Origin: JACCXM01 sp046328335
GTDB lineage: Bacteria > Chloroflexota > Chloroflexia > Thermomicrobiales > UBA6265
Assembly: GCA_046328335.1 (NCBI GenBank)
Contig: JAXLWU010000025.1
Location: forward strand, 1-64,000
Length of the DNA stretch: 64,000 bases
Reading direction: 5' to 3'
Positions 33,761 to 42,346 of this stretch are shown one piece after another. Each line of letters opens with the position of its first letter. Position 1 is the first letter of the stretch. Under the pieces are notes generated by a model. The model ran no database searches and had not been told where the DNA came from. It saw only the letters and a list, made by a program, of their open reading frames with translations. A program made the translations under genes and the position numbers.

Positions 33761-35257
33761 CTATTCCAGGATCGCGAAATTGGCAAAGCTCGCTAACAGA
33801 TGCTTACGCCCGTACCCATGAAATTCCACTACGACCTCTTGATCGCTACCCCGGTCCGCAACATCGACCACTGATCCCCGTCCGAACTTCGGGTGGATGA
33901 CCTTCTGCATAGGCAGGAATCTCTGGCGGCTAGCAACTGCGGCCAATCTTGCCGGTTCACGCGGGGCCGGCAGCGCAGGCCGTGGTCCTATTCCGATAAT
34001 CGCATCGATCGTATCGAGGACAAGTGGAGGTATATTCCTTCTCGATTGTTCTTCGGCTGCCCATTTGGTTTCAGAGGGATGGGCGAAGAGAATTTGACGG
34101 ACGAGTAAGGCCACGCGCATCGAAGCACCTTCTACGATCTTCCAGAATGTCCGTCTCGCGTGAAACCGGTTGTGTTGTGCACCCATAACCAGAATTCGTT
34201 CCAAGGTCGATATGCGGAGGTCTTCATCACCTGTCAGACGATAGACTTGTGCCAGAAAGTTGGTCGCTTTGTCCACATACGAGAACTGCAATTGACCACT
34301 TACGTGTCTATCAAAGAAGACAATGATCTCACGGAACGCCTCTGGATCGTGAAACTCTACCCGCTCAAGTAGATCATCGGACCAGAGCGGGAGCGTGTCC
34401 TTGTAAAGAGCCTCATCATCCCAGTGGCGGAGGTACAAATCGACGAGGCGCTCAATTTGCATCTGTGCCGGTTCATTGGCGGCTAACAGGATGTTCGCTT
34501 GCTGCTTTGGCGGCATCGCATCTGTCTCCGGACGCCAAACGGCATCGAAGTCTGCTCGGAGTTCGGCTACGCTCGAATACCGCTTCGAGGGATCTTCCCG
34601 TCTGCAACGAAGCACGATGTGACGGAATCTTTCAGGCTGCAGATCGCGTGTGACGGCCATGGGGTATCGCCCAGTTGCCATAAAGAGCAGGAGAGATCCG
34701 AGAGAGTAAATGTCCGATTGCTCAGTGGCCCCATGCAAGTCGTCCAACTGCTCCGGCGCGGTATAGCCAAGCGTTCCTCCCTTTTCGCCGAGAGACGTAA
34801 GATCTCGGCTGCCCGAAGCCGTCCGTCCGAGCCCAAAGTCGGTCACGACAACCCGATCATTGATCATCAGTATGTTGCTGGGGCTGAGATCTCGGTGGAT
34901 TACTCCCTCTCGGTGTGCGTACTCGACCGCATCCAGAATTTGGCTAAATAGTTCCCGAATACTCTCCAAAGACAGTCCCACAGCCGCGACGACTTCGTTT
35001 GCGAGACTCCCCGTCGCCGCAGGCATCGCGAACCAAGGGTCGCTATTGTCCAGTTCGGCATCGAGGATCGGCATGATGTTGGGGTGCCGAAGCTGTTGCA
35101 TGATCTCGGCTTCCCGCCGTAATCGTGCGCGGTACTTCGGTGTGTTACGGCAATCGGATCTCAGTCGCTTGCGTGCCACCCTCCGTCCGCCGACAATGAC
35201 TGCCTCAACTACACCAAAGGAACCTCGTCCGAGTTCACCTAGCTGACTGTGCGCCAT
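33761..35257 (-). CDS. Ser/Thr protein kinase with C-terminal PcrA/UvrD-type Tudor-like domain
   Basis: 498 residues. The kinase domain (~5-250) is complete: G10-x-G12-x-x-G15, K30 (VARKRL), E51, catalytic D123 in HRDLSPSN and D140-F-G. A predicted helical region of ~200 residues follows with no named fold. The last ~50 residues (VIHPKFGRGSVVDV, then VVEFHGYGRKHLL) match the Tudor-like tail of PcrA/UvrD helicases that contacts RNA polymerase. Codon use is AT-richer than neighbours. No membrane helix or PASTA domain. It may respond to DNA or transcription stress; partners unknown. Confidence 0.82.
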   Translation of the reverse strand: MAHSQLGELGRGSFGVVEAVIVGGRRVARKRLRSDCRNTPKYRARLRREAEIMQQLRHPNIMPILDAELDNSDPWFAMPAATGSLANEVVAAVGLSLESIRELFSQILDAVEYAHREGVIHRDLSPSNILMINDRVVVTDFGLGRTASGSRDLTSLGEKGGTLGYTAPEQLDDLHGATEQSDIYSLGSLLLFMATGRYPMAVTRDLQPERFRHIVLRCRREDPSKRYSSVAELRADFDAVWRPETDAMPPKQQANILLAANEPAQMQIERLVDLYLRHWDDEALYKDTLPLWSDDLLERVEFHDPEAFREIIVFFDRHVSGQLQFSYVDKATNFLAQVYRLTGDEDLRISTLERILVMGAQHNRFHARRTFWKIVEGASMRVALLVRQILFAHPSETKWAAEEQSRRNIPPLVLDTIDAIIGIGPRPALPAPREPARLAAVASRQRFLPMQKVIHPKFGRGSVVDVADRGSDQEVVVEFHGYGRKHLLASFANFAILE

Positions 35258-35654
35258 GAATCACCCTGTGGAGTTGCGGAGCGGACCCAACTCGCTGCAC
35301 CTGAACCAATACTACCACATAAAGCCAGCAAGAGTGTCTAATAGTTTCCGATCAGACAACACTGATGGTGGGTTGGCAAGAGAAAGTTCGCGTTCGTACT
35401 ATAGATACGTGACAAGAAGTCGCTGCAAATTGTCAGTATGGCCAAACTCTCGCCAGTGTAAGTGGCTTTATAGGGCTGGTTGGTGTCGTTATAATCGTCC
35501 CACGTGGCGAGATTCGGGCTGCCGATGTCGCCTTTTCAACAGTTGACGCCACTGCCACCGCACTTCTTATGTGCAAAACGTGACAGCTAGGCACGGCCGC
35601 ATGATCAGTCGCGACCGAGTGCCGGTTCCGACGAATGCCGGGTGATCGCATTTC
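35258..35654. other. AT-richer intergenic gap
   Basis: 397 bp with a distinctly lower GC content. A TATAAT is at 35490 without a good -35. A plus frame without a start codon reads a hydrophobic run (GFIGLVGVVIIVPRG), but its extent is ~55 codons and no start exists. I see no gene, repeat or RNA that can be supported. Confidence 0.3.
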
Positions 35655-36257
35655 TTATGCGTCATTGCCCGGCGGCACCGACCCCGCCACGTCGTAGCCC
35701 GGAAGACCATCAATGCTCTCGGCGTTCTTCTCGCGCATGTAGCGCGTCTTCCAGGAGGGGCCATGTTTTGCCTCCTGGGTTTCGCTCCAGCGCTGCAGCT
35801 GATCCCGCTCGGCGACCATCTCCATGCGCGGCACGCCAAAACCGCAGGAATCGGCGATGCGGTCCACATCCACGATGACCATGCCGCGCATGAGCCGTTG
35901 CGTTTCGGCGGGGATCGCCAGGCGATCGGCCAGCGTCGCGAATTCCGCATCCTCCTGCGCCACAACCCGCCCCGAGCCATAGAGCCGGACGATTTTGGGC
36001 GGACCGCTGAAGGCGTTGAACATCAGCACGATACGGCCATTGTCGCGCAGATGGGCCGCTGTTTCCGCTCCGCTCCCGACCAGATCGATGTAGGCCACTG
36101 TCCGCGGCCCGAGGATGTGAAACGATCCCTCGCCACCCTTCGGCGAGCAGTTGACATGCCCTTGGGGATCGTTCGGGGCGGTGGCCACCACGAACATCGG
36201 CTGCTTGATGAGCCACGAGCGCATGGTGTCGTCGATGACCGCGAAGGTCCGTCCCAC
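35655..36257 (-). CDS. Pyridoxamine 5'-phosphate oxidase-family protein
   Basis: 200 residues from GTG 36257 with AAAGGA six bases upstream. MRSWLIKQPMFVVATAPNDP is the usual start of the split-barrel FMN-binding fold. GHVNCSPKGGEGSFHILGPR continues it, and NGRIVLMFNAFSGPPKIVRLYG forms the second strand set. Members bind FMN, F420 or heme and do varied redox or resistance work; the substrate is not readable. Convergent with the kinase across a gap. Confidence 0.8.
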   Translation of the reverse strand: MGRTFAVIDDTMRSWLIKQPMFVVATAPNDPQGHVNCSPKGGEGSFHILGPRTVAYIDLVGSGAETAAHLRDNGRIVLMFNAFSGPPKIVRLYGSGRVVAQEDAEFATLADRLAIPAETQRLMRGMVIVDVDRIADSCGFGVPRMEMVAERDQLQRWSETQEAKHGPSWKTRYMREKNAESIDGLPGYDVAGSVPPGNDA

Positions 36258-36390
36258 CGACTGTCCTTTCGTCGCTGCCGCGCGGCTGATTCGATCCGGA
36301 TCGTCATGCTCGCGGGCAACGTGCCCGCGCCAGAGAGTGTGACCGATCCGACGCGACGGTGACCAACCCGGGGCGTAAGGCAATCGCGGT

Positions 36391-36513
36391 CTCCAACGGC
36401 GTGCAGCAATGGTGTCAGTCCAAGCAAGGGAGAGGAATCGCGGCGTCCGTCAGCATCGAGTCGTACGCCGAGATCCCTCCTTCGTCGGGACGACACAACG
36501 TATGCACGATGCT
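36391..36513. repeat. Family A element abutting a stop codon
   Basis: CTCCAACGGCGTGCAGCAAT ... GTATGCACGATGCTC, with GGAGAGGAATCGCGGCGTCC and GAGATCCCTCCTTCGTCGGG inside. The right end touches the stop codon of the lipid-kinase gene (36514). Confidence 0.6.
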
Positions 36514-37467
36514 CTAACCGAACTCCGCTGGCGCCGCTGGGGCGATCACCCGCAGCGCGCCCGGCCGGATCACGTACTCCACGGGGGTCAAACCCAGATC
36601 CCGCGAATCGGCGCGGCAGGGCAGGGGATGGACCCCTTCGATACGCACCCGGGAGGTGCGCCAGGTGGCGGTCCTGGCGGTGAATTGGCGCCGGCCGAAG
36701 GCGATTGCCACGAAGTGACGGATCAACTCCGTCCGCGAAAAGCGCGAGAAGATCACGACGTCGAGTTTGCCGTCGGTGACCTCCGCGGCCGGCGCGACGG
36801 TGAAGCCAAGGCCGGAGTACGGACCGTTCGCCACCGCTACCGCCAGCGCGCGCGTGGTCAGCACCCGGTCATCCAGATGGAGGATCATCCGCGAGGGCCG
36901 GTAACGCAGCAGCGTCCAGAGCGCGGCCCCGAGCGATTGGTAATGTCCGGCGTCGACCTTCTGCGCCTCGCGAAAGACGGCGGCGTTGAGCCCCACCGAG
37001 CCGCCCTCGAAAAAGATCTGTCCCTTTGCCTCGCCGACGTCGATAAGGCGCGGTTCACCCGTAGCCAGGATCTGCGCTGCCCCCTCCAGATCGCGTGGAA
37101 TATCGAGCATGCGCGCGATGTTCATCACGCTGCCGAGGGGGAGGATGCCGAGGGCCGTATTGGTATCGAGCAGTTCGCGGGCGACCGTGCCGACCGTGCC
37201 ATCCCCACCCGCGGCCACCACCACGTCGTAGCGCTGGGCGACCGCGTCGCGCGTCGCGGCGATGGCATCCTCTTCGGAGGCGGTTTCGACAATCTCCTCG
37301 ACGAAGGCGGGCAGGTGCCGGGCGATGACCTCACGCACGGCGTCCCCGGCGGCGGTATTCGTCGGCAAGCCTCCCTTGCTCCCCGAATTGGGGTTGACCA
37401 GAATGCGCACTCGTGATGGTTGGGAACGCCTTTCTAATTCAACCAGACCGTTCGCCTCTCTACTCAT
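36514..37467 (-). CDS. Diacylglycerol kinase-family lipid kinase (YegS/DgkB-like)
   Basis: 317 residues. N-terminal VRILVNPNSGSKGG is the nucleotide-loop start of the DAGK catalytic domain, followed by AAGGDGT (GGDGT at 87-91) and the GSVMNIARMLDIP segment typical of the family. The C-terminal part has FFEGGSVGLNAAVF, close to the metal-ligand FxxxxGxGxdA region, and PEVTDG-like VTDGKLDVVIFS. It phosphorylates a lipid such as diacylglycerol or ceramide with ATP; the exact lipid cannot be read. Stops at the edge of a family A repeat. Confidence 0.88.
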   Translation of the reverse strand: MSREANGLVELERRSQPSRVRILVNPNSGSKGGLPTNTAAGDAVREVIARHLPAFVEEIVETASEEDAIAATRDAVAQRYDVVVAAGGDGTVGTVARELLDTNTALGILPLGSVMNIARMLDIPRDLEGAAQILATGEPRLIDVGEAKGQIFFEGGSVGLNAAVFREAQKVDAGHYQSLGAALWTLLRYRPSRMILHLDDRVLTTRALAVAVANGPYSGLGFTVAPAAEVTDGKLDVVIFSRFSRTELIRHFVAIAFGRRQFTARTATWRTSRVRIEGVHPLPCRADSRDLGLTPVEYVIRPGALRVIAPAAPAEFG

Positions 37468-37549
37468 AAACTACTAGCGAGCCGACGAACGCTTGGTCCT
37501 TGAAGGCAATGGATCGTACTCATCCGTTCTACTGAAGTAGTGGAGCACT

Positions 37550-37978
37550 CTAGTGCTCAACGAGGATAAGGAGAGCAGATAGTTGTTCTTCGGTCGCACT
37601 ATCAATCCATTTGGCGACTCTATAAGCCAACCCGTCACTAGGAGGGAAGATGATGCTATTCGGTTCGGGTGGCGCCTGCAACGCTCGCCTACGGTTGGCC
37701 CCCCGGCCCTCGCCAGCAAGATCGAGTAGATACCCCCGCGGAAAGCCGTAGAGTTCGTCTAGCACGGCGAGCGCGGCGGCGTCGGGTGCTTGCACCTTCC
37801 CGCGCTCCCACGCCGACAGCGACCCCTGCCGGAGATTGGTCCCCAACCGCTCGTTGATGTAGTCGATGACCTTCTGTTGGGACAGCTTGCGCTTCGTACG
37901 CTCCCGATACAACACTTCACCCAGCGACTCGGGCGGCGGTGGTACTGTGTAGACGCGACGTGGAGACCCGCCGGACAT
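37550..37978 (-). CDS. XRE-family DNA-binding protein
   Basis: 142 residues, GGAGGAAGCC before ATG 37978. Residues ~19-85 form the helix-turn-helix (GEVLYRERTKRKLSQQKVID, then RQGSLSAWERGKVQAPD). The C-terminal ~40 residues are helical (VAKWIDSATEEQLSALLILV). No partner gene is adjacent on the same strand; it is 83 bp from the lipid kinase. Lower GC than the surroundings suggests acquired DNA. Could be an antitoxin-like or plasmid-type regulator. Confidence 0.8.
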   Translation of the reverse strand: MSGGSPRRVYTVPPPPESLGEVLYRERTKRKLSQQKVIDYINERLGTNLRQGSLSAWERGKVQAPDAAALAVLDELYGFPRGYLLDLAGEGRGANRRRALQAPPEPNSIIFPPSDGLAYRVAKWIDSATEEQLSALLILVEH

Positions 37979-38360
37979 GGCTTCCTCCCGAAGGCCCGAA
38001 CTTGATCATTGCATCATTTGAATGCCCAATCTGACACAAGCGCTGCCCATAGTACGCGAGCAGTGTCTTGAAGTGGTATCGAAAAAGTGCCCAGTGGATC
38101 TTGATTGGTTCGCTTATTGGCACGGGTGTATTGAGGATGCACCCGCGAGATGCTCGCTCCGATGTTGCCGCTCTCGTCAAAGTTGCATTTTCGTAAGCCG
38201 TGCTGCCGAGACGGGACACGCCGAGTATGACCTACGCTCCCTCGCCGATGAATTCTTTCACAACTAAACCGCAAAGGACCAAGGGAGCATCCTCATAGCG
38301 CAACGAATGCGGGAAAGAGCAAGACCTCATACCGCATGCCAATAGAGTGAGCGAGACGCA
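37979..38360. other. AT-richer gap without a gene
   Basis: About 400 bp of mixed GC between the XRE regulator (minus) and the DUF4436-like gene (plus). Short frames on both strands lack RBS and sensible composition. No repeat family is present. Confidence 0.3.
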
Positions 38361-38367
38361 TTCCATC

Positions 38368-38373
38368 TATAAT
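38368..38373 (+). promoter_or_regulatory. Perfect TATAAT box for a leaderless gene
   Basis: TATAAT ends 8 nt before ATG 38382, so transcription would start at or next to the start codon. No Shine-Dalgarno site precedes the ATG. The -35 region (GAGTGA at 38345) is weak. Confidence 0.55.
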
Positions 38374-38381
38374 CGCGGGCC

Positions 38382-39422
38382 ATGCGCGGCGATCCGGAAC
38401 AGGCGCCGGACGCCCCGGCGAGCCCCGAGGCGCCCCAGCCAGAACCGAAGCGAAAACTGATCTTCCACCGGCTGGCGTTGGCCCAGGCGGTGCTGCTGGT
38501 GATCATGGTCATTTTCGCGCTGCCCCTCGCGCTGCGCAGCATGAACACCACCCTCTTCAATCGCGAGGCCCGCACGCTCTACAACTTTCCTGCCGAAACA
38601 ATCGTCCCCGCCATCACCGAAGATCTCGACACGGGTACGATCAGTTTTCTCAACTTCGCGGCGGTGGATATCGACGAGGCCGCCGGAAGCATCACCTTCG
38701 CCGTCTCCGGTCACCGCCTGTGCGGCGCCACCTGCCCGACGTTGACCTTCACTTTGGTGTCGCTCGACGACGATGCGAACGTACGGCGGGCGCTGCCGCC
38801 CTCCGCGACGATCACACTGCAACCGGACGAGACCGTTTTTACTCACACCGCGGTACTCCCGATTCGCGGCCAGCCCAGTCTCTACCCGTTCGATGACTAC
38901 GATCTCTGGCTCGGGGTGGCGGGCACGGTCAATCAGAATGGGACGCCGGTGGAACTGACCGAGTCAATGCTGGCCAACCACGCCGTCATCACGACCCAGA
39001 ATCAACTGCGGGACTACACCATGGATCCTCCCACGGCGATCGATCCGGCCAAGGTGAGTTCGCCGATGGATCCGTATGACTTCATCGGCGTGGAGCGACT
39101 CGTCTTCGAGCGACCGGATCATCAGCAGATCCTGGCCGTGTTGCTGCTGATCCTGATCTCCAGTTCCGCGATCATCGCGGTCGCCCTGCGCGACATCTCC
39201 GATCTCGCCTTCGGCATCGGCAGTCTCGTGCTGGCGATCTGGGGGGTGCGCTCGGTGCTGGTGCCGAACCCGCTCCCGGTCGTCACCAGCGTCGATCTCG
39301 CGCTCTCGATCGTGATCCTCTTTGTCCTGCTCGGTCTGGCCGTGCGCGCCGCGATCTACTTCCGCGAGCAGAGCGGTCTCCCGCCGCTCACCTCTGGCTG
39401 GCGCCGCCACGATCGGTCGTAG
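38382..39422 (+). CDS. DUF4436-like membrane protein
   Basis: 346 residues. A Pro/Glu-rich N-terminus leads to one membrane segment (AQAVLLVIMVIFALPLALR, ~35-55). An extracytoplasmic region of ~190 residues follows, with CGATCPTLTF and LYPFDDYDLWLG motifs. Three membrane segments lie near the end (ILAVLLLILISSSAIIAVAL; DISDLAFGIGSLVLAIWGV; LSIVILFVLLGLAVRAAI). The YPFDxYDLWL motif is characteristic of DUF4436. Function unknown. Read from a TATAAT 8 nt upstream, apparently leaderless. Confidence 0.75.
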   Translation: MRGDPEQAPDAPASPEAPQPEPKRKLIFHRLALAQAVLLVIMVIFALPLALRSMNTTLFNREARTLYNFPAETIVPAITEDLDTGTISFLNFAAVDIDEAAGSITFAVSGHRLCGATCPTLTFTLVSLDDDANVRRALPPSATITLQPDETVFTHTAVLPIRGQPSLYPFDDYDLWLGVAGTVNQNGTPVELTESMLANHAVITTQNQLRDYTMDPPTAIDPAKVSSPMDPYDFIGVERLVFERPDHQQILAVLLLILISSSAIIAVALRDISDLAFGIGSLVLAIWGVRSVLVPNPLPVVTSVDLALSIVILFVLLGLAVRAAIYFREQSGLPPLTSGWRRHDRS

Positions 39423-39684
39423 GGACGCCTTCGACCCGGAAGTGCGTTCCGGCCGCGTTCGGGTGACTGATTTGCCCGGTTCGATCTGACTGAGCGGTTC
39501 CAGAGGCCATGTGCACCAACGTGAAATGGCGTCGATTTGTCCCTCATGGACAGCGCGAAAGAATCTGGTTCTGTTCGCCACGCGAACTGAAGTGGTTGTT
39601 GCGTTCGCATACGTGACCTGATACGCTGCCGGTGGGACCAATTGCAGTCGCATATGGTGGGGAAACACCCCGAGGAGAGTGGTT

Positions 39685-41268
39685 GTGTCACGCTGCCCAC
39701 AGCGGTTTTCTCGCCGGCAGTTCATGCAGTCCACGGGCGTCGGCGTTGGCGCCCTCGTGTTGAGCGGAGTGGCCGGTATCACCCCGTTTGGAATGACGGC
39801 GGCACAGGACGCGACCCCTGCCGCCGGAACCCCCGGCGGATCGCTGGTCGCGACAATCGTTTGCGGCGACATCAAGGGATTCCAGACGTGGCAGGATTCC
39901 ACCGCCTGCGAGTACGAGGTCTGGAGCGCGGTGTTCGATACGCTGACCGAGTACGATCAGGAGTACAACCTCACGGGCGCCATTTTCGAGTCTTGGGAAT
40001 CGCCGGACGCCAAGACCTGGACGTTCAAGGTTCGCCAGGGAGTGCAGTGGCACGATGGCAAGCCGCTCGTCGCCCAGGACGTGATCGACTACTTCGACAC
40101 TGTCCTTGCGCCCGATTCCGGCGCGGCGAGCAATGTCAGCGGTTCCCTCACCGGCGCGACCTACGAGGCGCCGGACGACGCGACGGTGAAACTCGTCCTG
40201 GCCGAGGCAAACGCGGCCATCCTCGACGACTTCACCTCGCACTGGCTGGTGCGAACGTCCGATTTCGACGAGGCCAAGCCGATTGGCACCGGACCGTTCA
40301 CATTCGGCTCGTGGGAACGTAACCTGCAGATTACGTACGCGAAGAATCCCAACTACTGGAAGCCGGGGCTCCCCTATCTGGATGAACTCACGCTGCGCAT
40401 GGTGCCGGATCAGGACCAGGCCATCAATCTACTGGTTTCCGGTGAAGTGCAGGCGATCGCCAGCGTCAATTTCCCCCGGGTCGCCGAACTGCAAGCCAAT
40501 CCCGCGGTGCAGATTCTCGACGTGCCCGAACCGTACCGGCTGGCGTTCCACTATCTCCTGACCAAGACAGATGCCGCGCCCTGGGACAACCCATCGGTGC
40601 GCCGCGCCCTCAATCACGCGGTCGATCGCGAAGCACTGTTGGCGGCAACGCTCGGACTGGGCGAAATTCGCTCGAACCCGGTTGCTGGCGGCAGCTGGGC
40701 GTTCAATCCGGATGCCCCGTCTTACAACACCCGCGATCTGGTTCAGGCCAAGGCGTTGATGGCCGAGGCGGGGTATGCGGAGGGGGCGCCGGCGTTCAAG
40801 ACCACGCTCAAGTACTGGAAAGAGTGGGCGCAAATGCCCCAGATTGCGCAGATCGTCCAAGCCAACCTCGCCGACATTGGAATCGAGGTCGAACTCCAGT
40901 TGCTGGAAATTGGACAATGGGTGCAGACTGTTGCCTACGATCTGGACTACGAAATGGCGCTCACGGCGCTGGTGCCTCGCTGGGATCCAAGCGACCAGAT
41001 CGGCAACGCCTACAAGACCGACGATGGTCAGGCATTGCTTTGGAAGAACGCCGACTTCGACGAGGCGTTTGCGGCGGGCGGGGTGACCGCCGACGAGGCG
41101 GCCCGCGCCGAGGCTTACTTCCGCTGCCAGGAGATCGCGCTGACCGAGTGCCCCGGAACCGTGCTCAATGGCGCGCCGATCTTCTCGGCCGCCGCCGCTG
41201 GCGTGACCGGCGTCATCCAGCACAACCGTGGCTATCAACTCTTCTCTCAGGCATCGGTTACGTCATAG
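39685..41268 (+). CDS. Peptide/nickel-type ABC transporter substrate-binding protein (SBP_bac_5)
   Basis: 527 residues; start GTG 39685 sits 7 nt after GAGGAG (39679 is an in-frame alternative). A Tat signal (SRRQFMQSTGVGVGALVLSG) is followed by a Thr/Pro-rich linker. The mature fold shows YxxLTEYDQEYNLTGAIFES, FKVRQGVQWHDGKPL and RRALNHAVDREALL, all standard in DppA/OppA-type binders. It captures short peptides or related solutes for the permeases downstream. An intrinsic-terminator-like hairpin lies between it and the permease gene. Confidence 0.9.
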   Translation: MSRCPQRFSRRQFMQSTGVGVGALVLSGVAGITPFGMTAAQDATPAAGTPGGSLVATIVCGDIKGFQTWQDSTACEYEVWSAVFDTLTEYDQEYNLTGAIFESWESPDAKTWTFKVRQGVQWHDGKPLVAQDVIDYFDTVLAPDSGAASNVSGSLTGATYEAPDDATVKLVLAEANAAILDDFTSHWLVRTSDFDEAKPIGTGPFTFGSWERNLQITYAKNPNYWKPGLPYLDELTLRMVPDQDQAINLLVSGEVQAIASVNFPRVAELQANPAVQILDVPEPYRLAFHYLLTKTDAAPWDNPSVRRALNHAVDREALLAATLGLGEIRSNPVAGGSWAFNPDAPSYNTRDLVQAKALMAEAGYAEGAPAFKTTLKYWKEWAQMPQIAQIVQANLADIGIEVELQLLEIGQWVQTVAYDLDYEMALTALVPRWDPSDQIGNAYKTDDGQALLWKNADFDEAFAAGGVTADEAARAEAYFRCQEIALTECPGTVLNGAPIFSAAAAGVTGVIQHNRGYQLFSQASVTS

Positions 41269-41290
41269 CGACGTCACGGACAAATCGCGT

Positions 41291-41330
41291 GCGTCCTGGG
41301 TCCTCAGTCGCCATTGAGGACCCAGGACGC
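41291..41330 (+). terminator. 16-bp perfect hairpin between binder and permease genes
   Basis: GCGTCCTGGGTCCTCA (41291-41306) pairs with TGAGGACCCAGGACGC (41315-41330) around an 8-nt loop. It is placed so that most transcripts could stop after the abundant binding protein. Only a short T-poor tail follows, so read-through is plausible. Confidence 0.6.
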
Positions 41331-41401
41331 GCCGTCATGATTCCTCGAACGTGGTCACGATCCGTCGTGCCCTGCGTAGACACCGCTGATTCGGAGTCGT
41401 C

Positions 41402-42346
41402 ATGGGCCGGTATGTCGCCCGACGCCTGATCCAGATGATTCCCGTCCTGATCCTGGTGATGGCGCTGGTCTTTGTCGTGTTTCGGCTCATCCCGGGCGAT
41501 CCCGCGCAACTCATGCTTGGCTCGAACCCCAATCCGGAGTCGCTCGCGGCGTTGCGGGAGAAAATGGGGCTCGATCAGCCGATCCCGGAGCAGTTTGCGC
41601 GGTGGTTGGGCGCGGCCCTGCGCGGCGACTTCGGGACCTCGCGCATTGACGATCAGTCCGTGCTGAAACTGGTGCTGGCGAAATTCCCGATCACCCTCGA
41701 ACTCGCGTTGGTGGCGATGATCATCGGCTGCGCGCTGGGAATTCCGGCCGGCGTGGTGGCCGCGGTACGGCGTGACTCCTGGACCGATCTGTTTGTCCGC
41801 GTGGCAGGACTGTTCGGCTTCTCGGTCCCCAATTACTGGCTGGCGATTCTGCTGGTGATCGTCTTCTCCCTCAAACTCGGCTGGGTCCCTCCCGCCGGTT
41901 ACACCCCGCCCTCGAAGGACCTCGGCGCGCACCTTCGATACCTGGCGCTTCCCGCCTTGACGATGGCCCTGCCCATCGCGGCCGAGCAGATGCGTTTCCT
42001 GCGCGCGAGCATGCTCGACGTGATTCACCAGGATTACGTGCGAACCGCCCGGGCCAAGGGGTTGCCACCACGCGTGGTGGTGGTCAACCACGCGCTCAAG
42101 AACGCGATGATTCCCTTTCTCACCATCTCCGGGCTCCAGTTCGGATTCCTCCTCGGCGGTTCCGTCGTCATCGAGCAGATTTTCAGTTGGCCGGGGGTCG
42201 GCTGGTTGACCTACCAGTCGATTCAGTCCCGTGACTATGCCGTCGTCCAGGGCGCCGTCCTGCTCAGCGCCATCGGGTTTCTGCTCATCAACCTCCTGGT
42301 CGATCTCGGCTACTCCGTGCTCGACCCGCGCATTCGCCTCCGCTGA
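41402..42346 (+). CDS. ABC transporter permease, DppB-type
   Basis: 314 residues. N-terminal MGRYVARRLIQMIPVLILVM is the first helix. The family signature GDPAQLMLG and the EAA-like coupling motif (YVRTARAKGLPPRVVVVNHALKNA) are visible. Six membrane segments are expected. It pairs with the next gene, which it overlaps by one base (TGATG), and takes solute from the upstream binder. No ATPase gene follows, so the importer is incomplete here. Confidence 0.92.
   Translation: MGRYVARRLIQMIPVLILVMALVFVVFRLIPGDPAQLMLGSNPNPESLAALREKMGLDQPIPEQFARWLGAALRGDFGTSRIDDQSVLKLVLAKFPITLELALVAMIIGCALGIPAGVVAAVRRDSWTDLFVRVAGLFGFSVPNYWLAILLVIVFSLKLGWVPPAGYTPPSKDLGAHLRYLALPALTMALPIAAEQMRFLRASMLDVIHQDYVRTARAKGLPPRVVVVNHALKNAMIPFLTISGLQFGFLLGGSVVIEQIFSWPGVGWLTYQSIQSRDYAVVQGAVLLSAIGFLLINLLVDLGYSVLDPRIRLR

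Noticed and set aside
35417..35583. A hydrophobic plus-strand reading after the kinase (GFIGLVGVVIIVPRG)
   Set aside because: No start codon opens it and its length is ~55 codons, so it is not supported as a gene.
36409..37416. A 335-codon plus frame opposite the lipid kinase
   Set aside because: The GGDGT-containing minus frame is the real gene; the plus frame is antisense.
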